Assembly (NCBI GenBank): GCA_934457145.1
Contig: CAKSHP010000003.1
Location: forward strand, 1-64,000
Reading direction: 5' to 3'
DNA: 64,000 bases
Source of the DNA: an uncultured Clostridia bacterium
Lineage (GTDB): Bacteria > Bacillota > Clostridia > UBA1381 > UMGS1253
Position numbers and translations under genes: made by a program. Below are positions 1 through 7,753 of this stretch, piece after piece. The notes below the pieces were generated by a model, which saw nothing but the letters and a program-made list of their open reading frames with translations, did no database searches and was not told the DNA's origin. Numbering within the stretch: position 1 is the stretch's first letter; every line of letters begins with the position of its first letter.

Positions 1-62
1 TATGCATTTTTTCAAGTGTTTTGGCTAATGCTTCGATTTGATTAGCTGTTCCAATCTCTTTT

Positions 63-929
63 TTATTTATATAATTTTGCCTTTCCTATATCGTTAAACA
101 GTTCCATTTTATATTCAATAACTTTTTTCATTGCTTCAATACACGGAGGATAAATTGCATTAGGCTCAATCATTTTCGGATTTTGGCTTAAAACCTCGCG
201 GCATTTTTCATAAAAGGCATACTTGATATCACTTGATATATTTATTTTTGATATTCCTATTTTAACCGACTCTGCAATTTCTTTATCCGGATTGCTTGAA
301 CCGCCGTGCAGAACAAGCGGAATATCAACCTTTTCCCTTATTGTTTTTAAAAGGTCTAATTTAAGCTCAGGCTTCATACCTTTAGGATATATGCCGTGTG
401 CTGTGCCTATTGCAACCGCAAGCGAATCTATGCCGGTTTTCTTTGCAAAATCGTTTGCCATATCGGGATCGGTATAAATTATTTTACTTGTACCGCCTTC
501 ATACGATTCGCCCGTGTTACCTATTGTGCCAAGCTCTGCCTCAACTGAAACGCCGCTTATTTTTGCCACTTCCACAACCTTTTTCGTTATAGCTATATTA
601 TCTTCATATGACATGTGTGACGCATCTATCATAACAGAAGTAAATCCGCAGCGTATGGCGCGGCACGCATCTTCAAAGCTTGCCCCGTGGTCAAGATGGA
701 TTACCGCCGGAACTTTTAGTTTATGTGCTTCTTCAATGCACGTTTTTATAAAACTTTCGCCTAAAAACTCAAGCTCCGTAGGATGTATGGCAAATATAAC
801 CGGAGCGTTTTTTTCCTCCGCACTCTGCACCACTCCCTTTAAAATCATGGCACTGCCTATATTAAAAGCAGGCACTGCAAATTCGTTTTTATCTGCCACA
901 CAAAGCAGCTCTTTCATATTCATTAACAT
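63..929 (-). CDS. Class II ketose-bisphosphate aldolase (first of two)
   Basis: A 288-residue zinc-dependent class II aldolase of the FbaA/GatY/KbaY family, which reversibly cleaves a ketose (bis)phosphate into dihydroxyacetone phosphate and an aldehyde in the cytoplasm. The HLDHG motif carries the catalytic Asp (about D80) and a zinc His (H81); further ligand positions are in VEAELG (about E132), GTAHG (H178) and LHGGS (H208). All expected active-site residues are present. It is the last gene of the PTS operon, 28 bases after a paralogue. The start follows an AGGA element. The exact substrate (fructose-1,6-bisphosphate, tagatose-1,6-bisphosphate or a ketose 1-phosphate) cannot be read from the sequence. 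Because the operon has no phosphofructokinase, a sugar delivered directly by the PTS is an attractive inference. Confidence 0.9.
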   Translation of the reverse strand: MLMNMKELLCVADKNEFAVPAFNIGSAMILKGVVQSAEEKNAPVIFAIHPTELEFLGESFIKTCIEEAHKLKVPAVIHLDHGASFEDACRAIRCGFTSVMIDASHMSYEDNIAITKKVVEVAKISGVSVEAELGTIGNTGESYEGGTSKIIYTDPDMANDFAKKTGIDSLAVAIGTAHGIYPKGMKPELKLDLLKTIREKVDIPLVLHGGSSNPDKEIAESVKIGISKINISSDIKYAFYEKCREVLSQNPKMIEPNAIYPPCIEAMKKVIEYKMELFNDIGKAKLYK

Positions 930-957
930 AATTTTTCATATCCTTTCCGTTTTTGTT

Positions 958-1809
958 TTATGCTTTATTTTCCGAACCGGAAAGACAAATATAGTATTCA
1001 ACAAGCTTTACGCTCTCCTGTTCGGTTTTGTCAACCAAATCGTAAAAATTAATATCTTTATTTCTTTCCAGTATTTTTACCGCCGCATTTTTGTTTGCAT
1101 TCATAAAATCGCAGCCAACATTTATTTTGCTTATTCCGCAGGCAACCGCTTTAATAATATTGTCCTCACCCGAGCCGGAGCCGCCGTGCAAAACAAGCGG
1201 CATATTTGTAAGCTCTTTTATCTTTTTTAATCTTTCAAAATCAAAAACAGGTACAACCCCTTCGGGATAATTTCCGTGAGATGTGCCCACGGACACTGCA
1301 AGGGCATCGATATTGGTTTCTTTGGCAAATTTTTGAGCCTGCGCAGGATCTGTATACATTTCATGCTGTGTAAACTTTCCGTCCTCGCTTGCCCCCAAAG
1401 CGCCTATTTCAGCCTCAACGCTCACGCCGTTTAAATGCGCATAGTCACAAATTTCGCGTGTCTTTTTTATGTTTTCTTCCAAATCAAAACGCGACATATC
1501 TGCCATAACAGAAGAAAATCCGTCATCAACCGCCTTTTTTAAAAGCTTTTTGTCTGTTCCGTGGTCGTAATTTAAAGCAACGTCAATATCTGCCCTGTTT
1601 GCCAGCGTTCTTACAATCGGCACAATGATTTCACTGTCACAATGATTTATTAAATGCTGCTCAAACAAATTTATTATAACCGGTGCTTTCTTGTTTTGTG
1701 CCGCCGTTATAACCGCTCTTGCAGTTTCAAGATTAAAACAGTTTATTGCCATAACGGCATAATGTCCTTCGTCTGCCCGTTTAAGCATATTTTTCATTGA
1801 GGTATACAT
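958..1809 (-). CDS. Class II ketose-bisphosphate aldolase (second of two)
   Basis: A 283-residue class II aldolase paralogous to the gene 28 bases downstream. The active-site blocks are YDHG (D82, H83), VEAEIG, VGTSHG (about H178) and LHGGSGSG (about H208), so it should be catalytic. It differs from its neighbour in the N-terminal half: the first block reads NYDHG instead of HLDHG, and the segment around residues 135-150 is not the same. This suggests a different substrate or a heteromeric partner rather than a recent duplication. An AGGAG ribosome site precedes the ATG. It lies directly downstream of the PTS EIIC gene, 26 bases away. Family assignment is secure; the substrate is not known. 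Confidence 0.88.
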   Translation of the reverse strand: MYTSMKNMLKRADEGHYAVMAINCFNLETARAVITAAQNKKAPVIINLFEQHLINHCDSEIIVPIVRTLANRADIDVALNYDHGTDKKLLKKAVDDGFSSVMADMSRFDLEENIKKTREICDYAHLNGVSVEAEIGALGASEDGKFTQHEMYTDPAQAQKFAKETNIDALAVSVGTSHGNYPEGVVPVFDFERLKKIKELTNMPLVLHGGSGSGEDNIIKAVACGISKINVGCDFMNANKNAAVKILERNKDINFYDLVDKTEQESVKLVEYYICLSGSENKA

Positions 1810-1835
1810 ATAAATTATAACTCCTATAGATTTTA

Positions 1836-2915
1836 TTAATTAATTTTTATATTTGAAAGCTCGGCGTCTTCTTCATCTTCATCAAGAATAACCGCATCCT
1901 CCGGATTGGGATCTTTTTTCAAAACAACCAAAAGCAGTGCAGTTATAACCGTTCCGACCGCAAGCGCCAGCAAAAATCCCCACGGATTTTCCATAAACGG
2001 CACTATAAACATTCCGCCCGATGGTGCAGGCGTGGTAACGGAAAGCCCCATTATTATGGCGCCGCCGACAGCTGCGCCTACCGAGCACGACACAATAACC
2101 CTTATCGGATCGACCGCCGCAATCGGTATAACGCCTTCTGTTATCATGCATATTCCCATAGGAAATGCGATTTTTATATTATCTGTTTCGCTTTTAGTGT
2201 ATCTTGAGCGTTTAATAAGCCACGAAAGTGCAACCCCGAACGGAGGTATCATAGAAGCGCACACCTTCACTGCTTCCGGCTCTGTTATGCCCTGAACAAA
2301 AAGTCCGTCCGCGAAAAGAGATGCAACCTTGTTTACCGGGCCGCCGAAGTCAAACGCAGCCATCGCTCCGAGCGCCGCGCCGAATACTGACCTTGATCCC
2401 GTCTGCATGTTTATAAGAAAACTTTCAAGCGCTGCCGATGCCCAGGCGATAGGTCCTCCGACAACAAAAAACATTATAAGTCCTATCACAACCGAAGTTA
2501 AAAGCGGAATAATCATCATGGGCATAAGTCCCTGCGCCCATTTTGGAACTTTCAGATATTTTTTTAATATTAATATAAAATATCCCGATAAATATCCTCC
2601 GAGCATTCCGCCCAAAAATCCGGCGCCCATATTCTGAGCAATCATACCCATTAAAAGCCCCGGCGCTATACCCGGTCTGTCGCTTATGGAATACGCAATT
2701 GCCGCGCCGATAACGCCCGGCAAAAGCCCCATTCCGTAAACACCAAGCGTTACGGCAGCCTGCCATATGTTATATCCTGCTTTGTAATCGGAAATTGTGT
2801 CGGGATTTTGTCCGAATATATTTCCGATTGCAATTAAAAGTCCCGATGCCACAACAAGCGGAAGCATAAAAGATATTCCCGTGAGGGCATGTTTTTTTAT
2901 TTGTAATTTACCCAT
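1836..2915 (-). CDS. PTS fructose-family EIIC permease
   Basis: A 359-residue polytopic membrane protein matching the fructose-type PTS EIIC domain. It forms the sugar channel and presents the sugar for phosphorylation by EIIB. Many hydrophobic helices span the sequence. Family-typical loops include FGGPVNK (near residue 190) and MITEGVIPIA (near residue 260). The C-terminus is a hydrophilic acidic tail. EIIC is a stand-alone polypeptide here, whereas in many bacteria it is fused to EIIB and EIIA. The ATG follows AGGAGAAG. It sits between the EIIB gene and the two aldolases. The fructose-family call is firm; the actual sugar may be fructose, tagatose or another ketose. Confidence 0.9.
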   Translation of the reverse strand: MGKLQIKKHALTGISFMLPLVVASGLLIAIGNIFGQNPDTISDYKAGYNIWQAAVTLGVYGMGLLPGVIGAAIAYSISDRPGIAPGLLMGMIAQNMGAGFLGGMLGGYLSGYFILILKKYLKVPKWAQGLMPMMIIPLLTSVVIGLIMFFVVGGPIAWASAALESFLINMQTGSRSVFGAALGAMAAFDFGGPVNKVASLFADGLFVQGITEPEAVKVCASMIPPFGVALSWLIKRSRYTKSETDNIKIAFPMGICMITEGVIPIAAVDPIRVIVSCSVGAAVGGAIIMGLSVTTPAPSGGMFIVPFMENPWGFLLALAVGTVITALLLVVLKKDPNPEDAVILDEDEEDAELSNIKIN

Positions 2916-2948
2916 TTTTCTTCTCCTATCTACCTTAAAAGGCTTTTA

Positions 2949-3260
2949 TTACAGCTTAAGCTCGCTTTTTATTTTTTCAATAAGCGCCCTGGGAGATTTT
3001 ATTGCTGTGTGAGTCGGCACTTCAACAATTCTTTTGCCTTTGAAACGTTCTTTTCCTCCGACTCTTATATCAGCGGCAATAATAACCACGTCGGCATCTT
3101 TTATATCTTTTGGTGAAAGCTCGTCTTCGGTTCCGATTGTTCCCTGAGTTTCCATATGAATTTCACAGCCCAGTTCTTTTGCCGCGCTCATGAGTTTTTC
3201 TTTTGCTATATACGTGTGCGCAATTCCCGAAGCACACGCCGAAATTCCTACTATTTTCAT
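2949..3260 (-). CDS. PTS fructose-family EIIB component
   Basis: A 103-residue stand-alone EIIB of the fructose family. It takes phosphate from EIIA on a cysteine and passes it to the incoming sugar. The phosphorylation loop lies at the N-terminus, with Cys9 in SACASGIAHTYIA; the usual ACPTGIAHT motif has Ser-Gly replacing Thr-Gly, with the Cys kept. Length is typical for a single EIIB domain. An AGGAGG site precedes the ATG. It is followed by EIIC after 33 bases and preceded by EIIA, so the three form a split permease complex. Confidence 0.9.
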   Translation of the reverse strand: MKIVGISACASGIAHTYIAKEKLMSAAKELGCEIHMETQGTIGTEDELSPKDIKDADVVIIAADIRVGGKERFKGKRIVEVPTHTAIKSPRALIEKIKSELKL

Positions 3261-3266
3261 AATCTT

Positions 3267-3734
3267 TTATTCCTCCTGATTTTCATTTTTAAAAACATCA
3301 ATTATCTGCTGCGCTGTTTTTGCGCTGCAAAGCCTGTCGCACACGCTTTTTTTTGCCAGTTTTCTTGCCATCTGTGACAAAAGCTTCACATGTACGGCGT
3401 CTTTATCTTTGTCGTTTACCGCCAAAAGTATCACAATTTTAACCGGCTGTTTGTCAAACGTTTCCCAGTTCGTGCATGTGTTGCAAACAACGCCTATCGC
3501 AACTGCGGTTTTCTTAACTGTGGGCGATTTCCCGTGCGGGATGGCAACGCCGTTACCTATTCCCGTTGAAGATATTTTTTCTCTTTCCATAACGTCTTTT
3601 ACAAAGCTTTGTGTGTCGCCTATATCTTCGTTTTCTGCTAAAAGCTTCGAAAGCTCGTATATAATCTGCTCTTTTTCCTGCGATTTTAAATTTGTGTTTA
3701 TCTTTTTTATATCAAGTATATCTTCTATATCCAT
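3267..3734 (-). CDS. PTS fructose/mannitol-family EIIA component
   Basis: A 155-residue EIIA of the fructose/mannitol class (PTS_EIIA_2). It accepts phosphate from HPr on a histidine, about His67 in GVAIPHGKS. I chose the ATG at 3734 because GGGAGAG lies just upstream; a longer in-frame reading to 3791 would place this ribosome site inside the gene. The gene starts 16 bases after the Enzyme I stop and ends 6 bases before the EIIB start, so translation is probably coupled. The related NtrIIA-type regulators share the fold, but the EIIB and EIIC neighbours favour a transport role. Confidence 0.9.
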   Translation of the reverse strand: MDIEDILDIKKINTNLKSQEKEQIIYELSKLLAENEDIGDTQSFVKDVMEREKISSTGIGNGVAIPHGKSPTVKKTAVAIGVVCNTCTNWETFDKQPVKIVILLAVNDKDKDAVHVKLLSQMARKLAKKSVCDRLCSAKTAQQIIDVFKNENQEE

Positions 3735-3750
3735 ATTCTCTCCCTTTCGT

Positions 3751-5412
3751 TTATCTTTCTTTTTCCAAAAGTTTTTGGATTTCGTTTTCATCTTTAAGCT
3801 CTAACACTTGTTTTAAAAATTCCTGCGCATCTTTGCTGTCAATAGTTGATATTTTATACTTTATTTCTCCCGCTAACGGGCGCGGTACGCTAAAAGTTCT
3901 AAGTCCCATTCCTATAAACAGCTTTGTAAAGCGCGTATCCGCCGCAAGATCTCCGCATATGCTCACATCTTTTTTATATTTATTAGCCGTTTTTATAACA
4001 TGGTATATCGCGCGTATAACAGCCATGTTAAAAGGATTATAGTTTTTTGCAACGGCAAAGTTCGTGCGGTCGGCACACATAATATACTGCACAAGATCGT
4101 TGGTTCCTATGCTGAAAAAATCGCAATAATCTGCAAAACGGTCTGCCATAATAACGCTTGCCGGAGTTTCTATCATTATTCCGGTTTGAAAATTTTCTAT
4201 GCCGGCGCCGTTTTTTTCACATGCTTTTTCCAAGGCTGCTTTTGCCTTTTTTATTTCGTCTGCACTTGTTATCATGGGAAACATAATTTTTATTTTTCTT
4301 TGTTTTGCCGCAGCAGTTATTGCCTCAAGCTGGTTTGAAAAAATATTCAGATTTGAAAAGCAAAGTCTTATTCCCCTGTTTCCCAAAAAAGGATTTTCTT
4401 CTTTTATGTTGTAGAGATAATCTATTTTTTTGTCTCCGCCGACGTCTAACGTGCGTATAGTGAAAATTTTCCCCGCGGTCTTGTCAATTGCCTTTTCGTA
4501 TTCTTTTATTTGTTTTTCTATACTCGGCTCGCAACTTTCGCCCGTATACAAAAATTCACTTCGAAACAGCCCCACACCATCGGTTTGCATATTATCAAAA
4601 TCAGTAATATCTTCAGGCTTTCCGATGTTTACCAAAAGATGTATTCTCTTTTTGTCTTTGCTTTGCGTTTCGGATGTTTTTAAGCTTTGAATTTTCGCGT
4701 TAATCTCTTCCTGCTTGTTTTGCTTTGTTTCATAAATCTTTTTTGTTTCGCTGTCGGGATTTAAGATAAGCTTTCCGCTATACCCGTCTATAATTGCGTC
4801 ATCACATTCTACAGGCTCTAAATCTTCAATTCCGACAACCGCGGCAATTCCCAGAGATTTTGCCAGAATAACCGTGTGTGAGGCAGCGCCGCCGTAACAA
4901 ACGGCAAGCCCCGCAAGGCGGTTTGGATTAAAATGCATTGTGTCTGCCGGTGTAAGCTCTTTTGATGCCAAAATAAATTTTTTATCGCCTTCGGGAAGTC
5001 TATAGCTTGCCGATATTCCCTCCATTTTGGATATAATCATATTCGCCGCATATTTAATATCGTCTGCACGCTGTTTTAAATAATCACTCTTTTTTTTAAG
5101 CAGAACCGCCGCCATCTTTTCACTTTCCTGCGTTATAACGTCTTTAGCGTTTTCATTCAAATCTATTCGTTTTTTCATCGGCGATATAAACATTTCATCT
5201 TCAAAAAGCATTTTATATGCCAAAAATATTTTTGCCTGTTCTTCTCCGATTTCATCAAGCGTTTTTTTGTATAAACGTTCGCTTTCTTTTATACATTCTC
5301 TAACGGCGCCCGAAAAATCCATATTATTTTTTGCGTTTGTTTCTTTTTTATAAAACACGATCGGTGCTGCGGCTATTTTTGCCGAAGCGCCTATTCCTTT
5401 GTAAACTTTCAT
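3751..5412 (-). CDS. ptsI: Phosphoenolpyruvate-protein phosphotransferase (PTS Enzyme I)
   Basis: Enzyme I starts the PTS cascade by moving phosphate from phosphoenolpyruvate to HPr. The N-terminal HPr-binding domain is followed by the swivelling domain with the active His (about H179 from this start) in GGAASHTVILAK, where the common GGxTSH has Ala for Thr. The C-terminal PEP-binding barrel contains GIMIETPAS, SIGTNDLVQY and the catalytic Cys in ICGDLA. At about 553 residues it is slightly shorter than the usual 570. The ATG at 5412 has no close ribosome site; an in-frame TTG at 5424 is a possible alternative, and an AGGAG lies further up. It follows ptsH in the operon. A second general copy elsewhere in the genome cannot be excluded. 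Confidence 0.9.
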   Translation of the reverse strand: MKVYKGIGASAKIAAAPIVFYKKETNAKNNMDFSGAVRECIKESERLYKKTLDEIGEEQAKIFLAYKMLFEDEMFISPMKKRIDLNENAKDVITQESEKMAAVLLKKKSDYLKQRADDIKYAANMIISKMEGISASYRLPEGDKKFILASKELTPADTMHFNPNRLAGLAVCYGGAASHTVILAKSLGIAAVVGIEDLEPVECDDAIIDGYSGKLILNPDSETKKIYETKQNKQEEINAKIQSLKTSETQSKDKKRIHLLVNIGKPEDITDFDNMQTDGVGLFRSEFLYTGESCEPSIEKQIKEYEKAIDKTAGKIFTIRTLDVGGDKKIDYLYNIKEENPFLGNRGIRLCFSNLNIFSNQLEAITAAAKQRKIKIMFPMITSADEIKKAKAALEKACEKNGAGIENFQTGIMIETPASVIMADRFADYCDFFSIGTNDLVQYIMCADRTNFAVAKNYNPFNMAVIRAIYHVIKTANKYKKDVSICGDLAADTRFTKLFIGMGLRTFSVPRPLAGEIKYKISTIDSKDAQEFLKQVLELKDENEIQKLLEKER

Positions 5413-5468
5413 ATCTGCATGCAAAAAATGGTCAAAGCCCTTTTTATCTCCTCTTTTATATTATAATT

Positions 5469-5723
5469 TTATGCCTTATCCAAAACGCGCACAAGCTCTT
5501 CGATTGCTTTTTCTTCATCTTCGCCTGTTGCCCTTAATTCTATTTCATCGCCGCACTGCGCACCCGCACAAAGCACCATAAGTATACTTTTTGCCTCAAA
5601 TTCTTCACCGTCTTTTATAAGCGTTATATCGCTTTTAAACTTTCCCGCCGCCTTGCAAAAGTCCGACGCCGGTCTTGCGTGAAGACCTTCTTCGTTTTTA
5701 ATTGTATATTTTTTTGATACCAT
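5469..5723 (-). CDS. ptsH: Phosphocarrier protein HPr
   Basis: An 84-residue HPr that shuttles phosphate from Enzyme I to EIIA proteins. His15 in GLHARPAS is the phosphorylation site. Ser46 falls in AKSILMVL, the position phosphorylated by HPr kinase in Firmicutes for catabolite control. It is the first gene of the PTS operon, and ptsI follows after a gap of about 50 bases. Having HPr and Enzyme I in the same unit as one sugar permease and aldolases is less usual than a separate ptsHI operon. A chromosomal general HPr may also exist, so this could be either the sole or an accessory HPr. Catalytic residues argue against a Crh-type protein, which lacks His15. Confidence 0.92.
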   Translation of the reverse strand: MVSKKYTIKNEEGLHARPASDFCKAAGKFKSDITLIKDGEEFEAKSILMVLCAGAQCGDEIELRATGEDEEKAIEELVRVLDKA

Positions 5724-5821
5724 ATTACCATAACCTTTCTTTATTTATATTTTTAATATACCCTAAAATTTCTTTGCTATCCTGTATTCTTCAAATTATT
5801 AGTTTTATTTTTGCAAAAAAA

Positions 5822-5854
5822 ATACTGCGGTACATTTTAGTTTTACCGCAGTAT
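5822..5854 (-). terminator. Rho-independent terminator of the small membrane protein gene
   Basis: An 11-bp perfect stem (ATACTGCGGTA and its complement) lies 4 bases beyond the stop of the upstream minus-strand gene. Read on the minus strand it is followed by a run of eight T, so it separates that gene from the PTS operon. Confidence 0.8.
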
Positions 5855-5857
5855 CTT

Positions 5858-6250
5858 CTATTTAATTCTTTTTCGTTTTCTTTTTTTGAAAAATATTTTA
5901 TAAAGCAAAAACATCACCGCACTCGCCGCAAAAGGTACAAAAATATAAAAGTTTGACAAAAAAATTGCTTTAACCGCAAACCCGTCTAACACGGTTTTCT
6001 TTTGTGCATAATATTTTAAATATACCGCTCCGTAGCGCATAAGAGCAACAAAAAAACTCATAAGCGTTGCCCCAAACGGCGATGAATGTCTTGAAAGTAT
6101 ATAAACGCAGTTTATCCAAATCAGAAAGGCTGTAAACAAAAACCAGTCTGACGCAAACTCAATCAAATGCAGGGCAAATATATTGCTTTGTTCAAAAAAA
6201 ATACAAACATAGTCAAACATAATAGGAATAAGGCTTAAAACATAATACAC
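5858..6250 (-). CDS. Hypothetical four-helix membrane protein
   Basis: A 130-residue protein that I do not recognise. It has about four hydrophobic segments (roughly residues 3-18, 25-52, 62-80 and 95-118) and a strongly basic C-terminal tail rich in Lys and Arg, which fits a small inner-membrane protein with a cytoplasmic C-terminus. It starts with GTG at 6250, preceded by GGAGGG at good spacing, and has its own terminator directly after the stop. It is divergent from rarA and upstream of, but separated from, the PTS operon. No enzymatic motif is visible, so no function is proposed. Confidence 0.6.
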   Translation of the reverse strand: MYYVLSLIPIMFDYVCIFFEQSNIFALHLIEFASDWFLFTAFLIWINCVYILSRHSSPFGATLMSFFVALMRYGAVYLKYYAQKKTVLDGFAVKAIFLSNFYIFVPFAASAVMFLLYKIFFKKRKRKRIK

Positions 6251-6341
6251 AAATCTGCCCTCCGTTTCTTTTTTGATAAATATATAATATACTTATTTTT
6301 CCCAAATGTCAACAAAAATGCCTTACAGTTTAAATTTTATC

Positions 6342-6370
6342 TTGAAAATAGTTTTATTCTGCTGTATAAT
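6342..6370 (+). promoter_or_regulatory. Sigma-A type promoter of rarA
   Basis: TTGAAA, 17-base spacer, TATAAT, ending 27 bases before the rarA ATG. Confidence 0.7.
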
Positions 6371-6396
6371 TTTAATTACAGAAAGCAGGTGTTACA

Positions 6397-7671
6397 ATGG
6401 CAAATTCGCCTTTGGCAGATTTAATCCGTCCAACTTCTCTGGAAGATGTGGTCGGACAGAAACACATTTTAGGAAAAGACAAGCTTTTATACAGACTCGT
6501 GCAAAGCTCAAATGTCACAAATATGATTTTTTACGGGCCGAGCGGCACCGGAAAAACAACCGTTGCAAATATTATTGCAGCTAAAACGGGTAAAAAGCTT
6601 TACAAATTAAACGCTACAACTGCGTCCGTGTCGGACATAAGAGAAATTGTGTCAAATCTTAATTCATTTGAATCGACCGGCGGCGTTTTACTTTATTTAG
6701 ACGAAATTCAAAACTTTAATAAAAAACAGCAGCAATCGCTTTTGGAATTTACTGAAAACGGGCAGATAACGCTCATTGCATCAACAACTGAAAATCCTTA
6801 CTTCTACATATATAACGCTATTCTTTCACGTTCAAACGTGTTTGAATTTAAAAGTGTTCCGCCGGAGGAAATAAAAAAAGCGCTTTTGCGCGGAGTTGAA
6901 AAATTAAGCGAAAACGTGAGCATAAAATGCGAAGAAGGCGTAATAGAACACATTGCCGCAGTGTGCGGCGGTGACGTAAGAAAAGCGCTTAACTCTTTGG
7001 AGCTTTGCGTTCTTGCCGCAACCCCCGACAAAAACGGCAATATTTTTATAACGGCCGACGCAGTGTGCGATGCAACAGGTTCAAAAAATCTGCGTTATGA
7101 CAAAGACGGCGACAACCACTACGACATATTAAGTGCATTTCAAAAATCCATACGCGGTTCGGATGCAAACGCATCGCTTCATTATCTTGCCCGTATTTTA
7201 GAATCGGGAGATTTAATATCGGCATGCCGACGGCTTTTGGTTATAGCCGCAGAGGATATCGGTCTTGCTTATCCGATGGCCGGCGTGATTGTGAAATCCT
7301 GTGTTGACTCGGCTTTGCAGCTCGGTTTGCCGGAAGGACGGATTCCTCTTTCGCAGGCGGTAATTCTTTTGGCAACAGCTCCGAAATCAAACTCGGCAAT
7401 CTGCGCAATTGATGCGGCATTTGCCGATTTAAGCAAAACAAATGTTTTAAACATACCCTCTCATCTTCAGGACTCGCACTACAGCGGCGCAAAAAAATTA
7501 AACCACGGCGAAAACTATCTTTATCCTCATTCGTTTGAAAACCACTATGTCAAACAGCAATATCTTCCCGACGCCATAAAAAATTCCGTATATTATACTT
7601 ACGGTGACAACAAAGCCGAACAGGCTGCCAAGGCATACTGGGACGCTGTTAAATCAAACAAATCAAAATAA
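6397..7671 (+). CDS. rarA: Replication-associated recombination protein A (AAA+ ATPase)
   Basis: A 424-residue RarA/MgsA/WRNIP1-family ATPase, a clamp-loader-like protein acting at stalled replication forks. Walker A is GPSGTGKTT (about K53) and Walker B is LYLDEIQNF (about D102/E103). The C-terminal half has the conserved MgsA tetramerisation region, with blocks such as AEDIGLAYP and the YLYPH segment near the end. Length is normal. The ATG has AGGTG upstream and a clear promoter of its own. It converges on recD2 with a shared terminator, so two replication-repair genes are neighbours but not co-transcribed. Confidence 0.95.
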   Translation: MANSPLADLIRPTSLEDVVGQKHILGKDKLLYRLVQSSNVTNMIFYGPSGTGKTTVANIIAAKTGKKLYKLNATTASVSDIREIVSNLNSFESTGGVLLYLDEIQNFNKKQQQSLLEFTENGQITLIASTTENPYFYIYNAILSRSNVFEFKSVPPEEIKKALLRGVEKLSENVSIKCEEGVIEHIAAVCGGDVRKALNSLELCVLAATPDKNGNIFITADAVCDATGSKNLRYDKDGDNHYDILSAFQKSIRGSDANASLHYLARILESGDLISACRRLLVIAAEDIGLAYPMAGVIVKSCVDSALQLGLPEGRIPLSQAVILLATAPKSNSAICAIDAAFADLSKTNVLNIPSHLQDSHYSGAKKLNHGENYLYPHSFENHYVKQQYLPDAIKNSVYYTYGDNKAEQAAKAYWDAVKSNKSK

Positions 7672-7700
7672 GCAATAAAAAAATTATTTTCTAAATCCCC

Positions 7701-7743
7701 AAAAGAAGGTGGCAGTAAAACAATTTTGCTGCCACCTTCTTTA
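7701..7743. terminator. Bidirectional terminator between rarA and recD2
   Basis: A 13-bp stem (AAGAAGGTGGCAG with its complement) and an 11-base loop lie between the convergent genes, with A-rich and T-rich flanks usable from both sides. Confidence 0.85.
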
Positions 7744-7753
7744 TATTAAATCA

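Noticed and set aside
1..62. Open minus-strand frame downstream of the first aldolase (IGTANQIEALAKTLEKM)
   Set aside because: It looks like coding sequence running off the window, but no start codon with a ribosome site is visible and only about 20 residues are present, so no gene is called.
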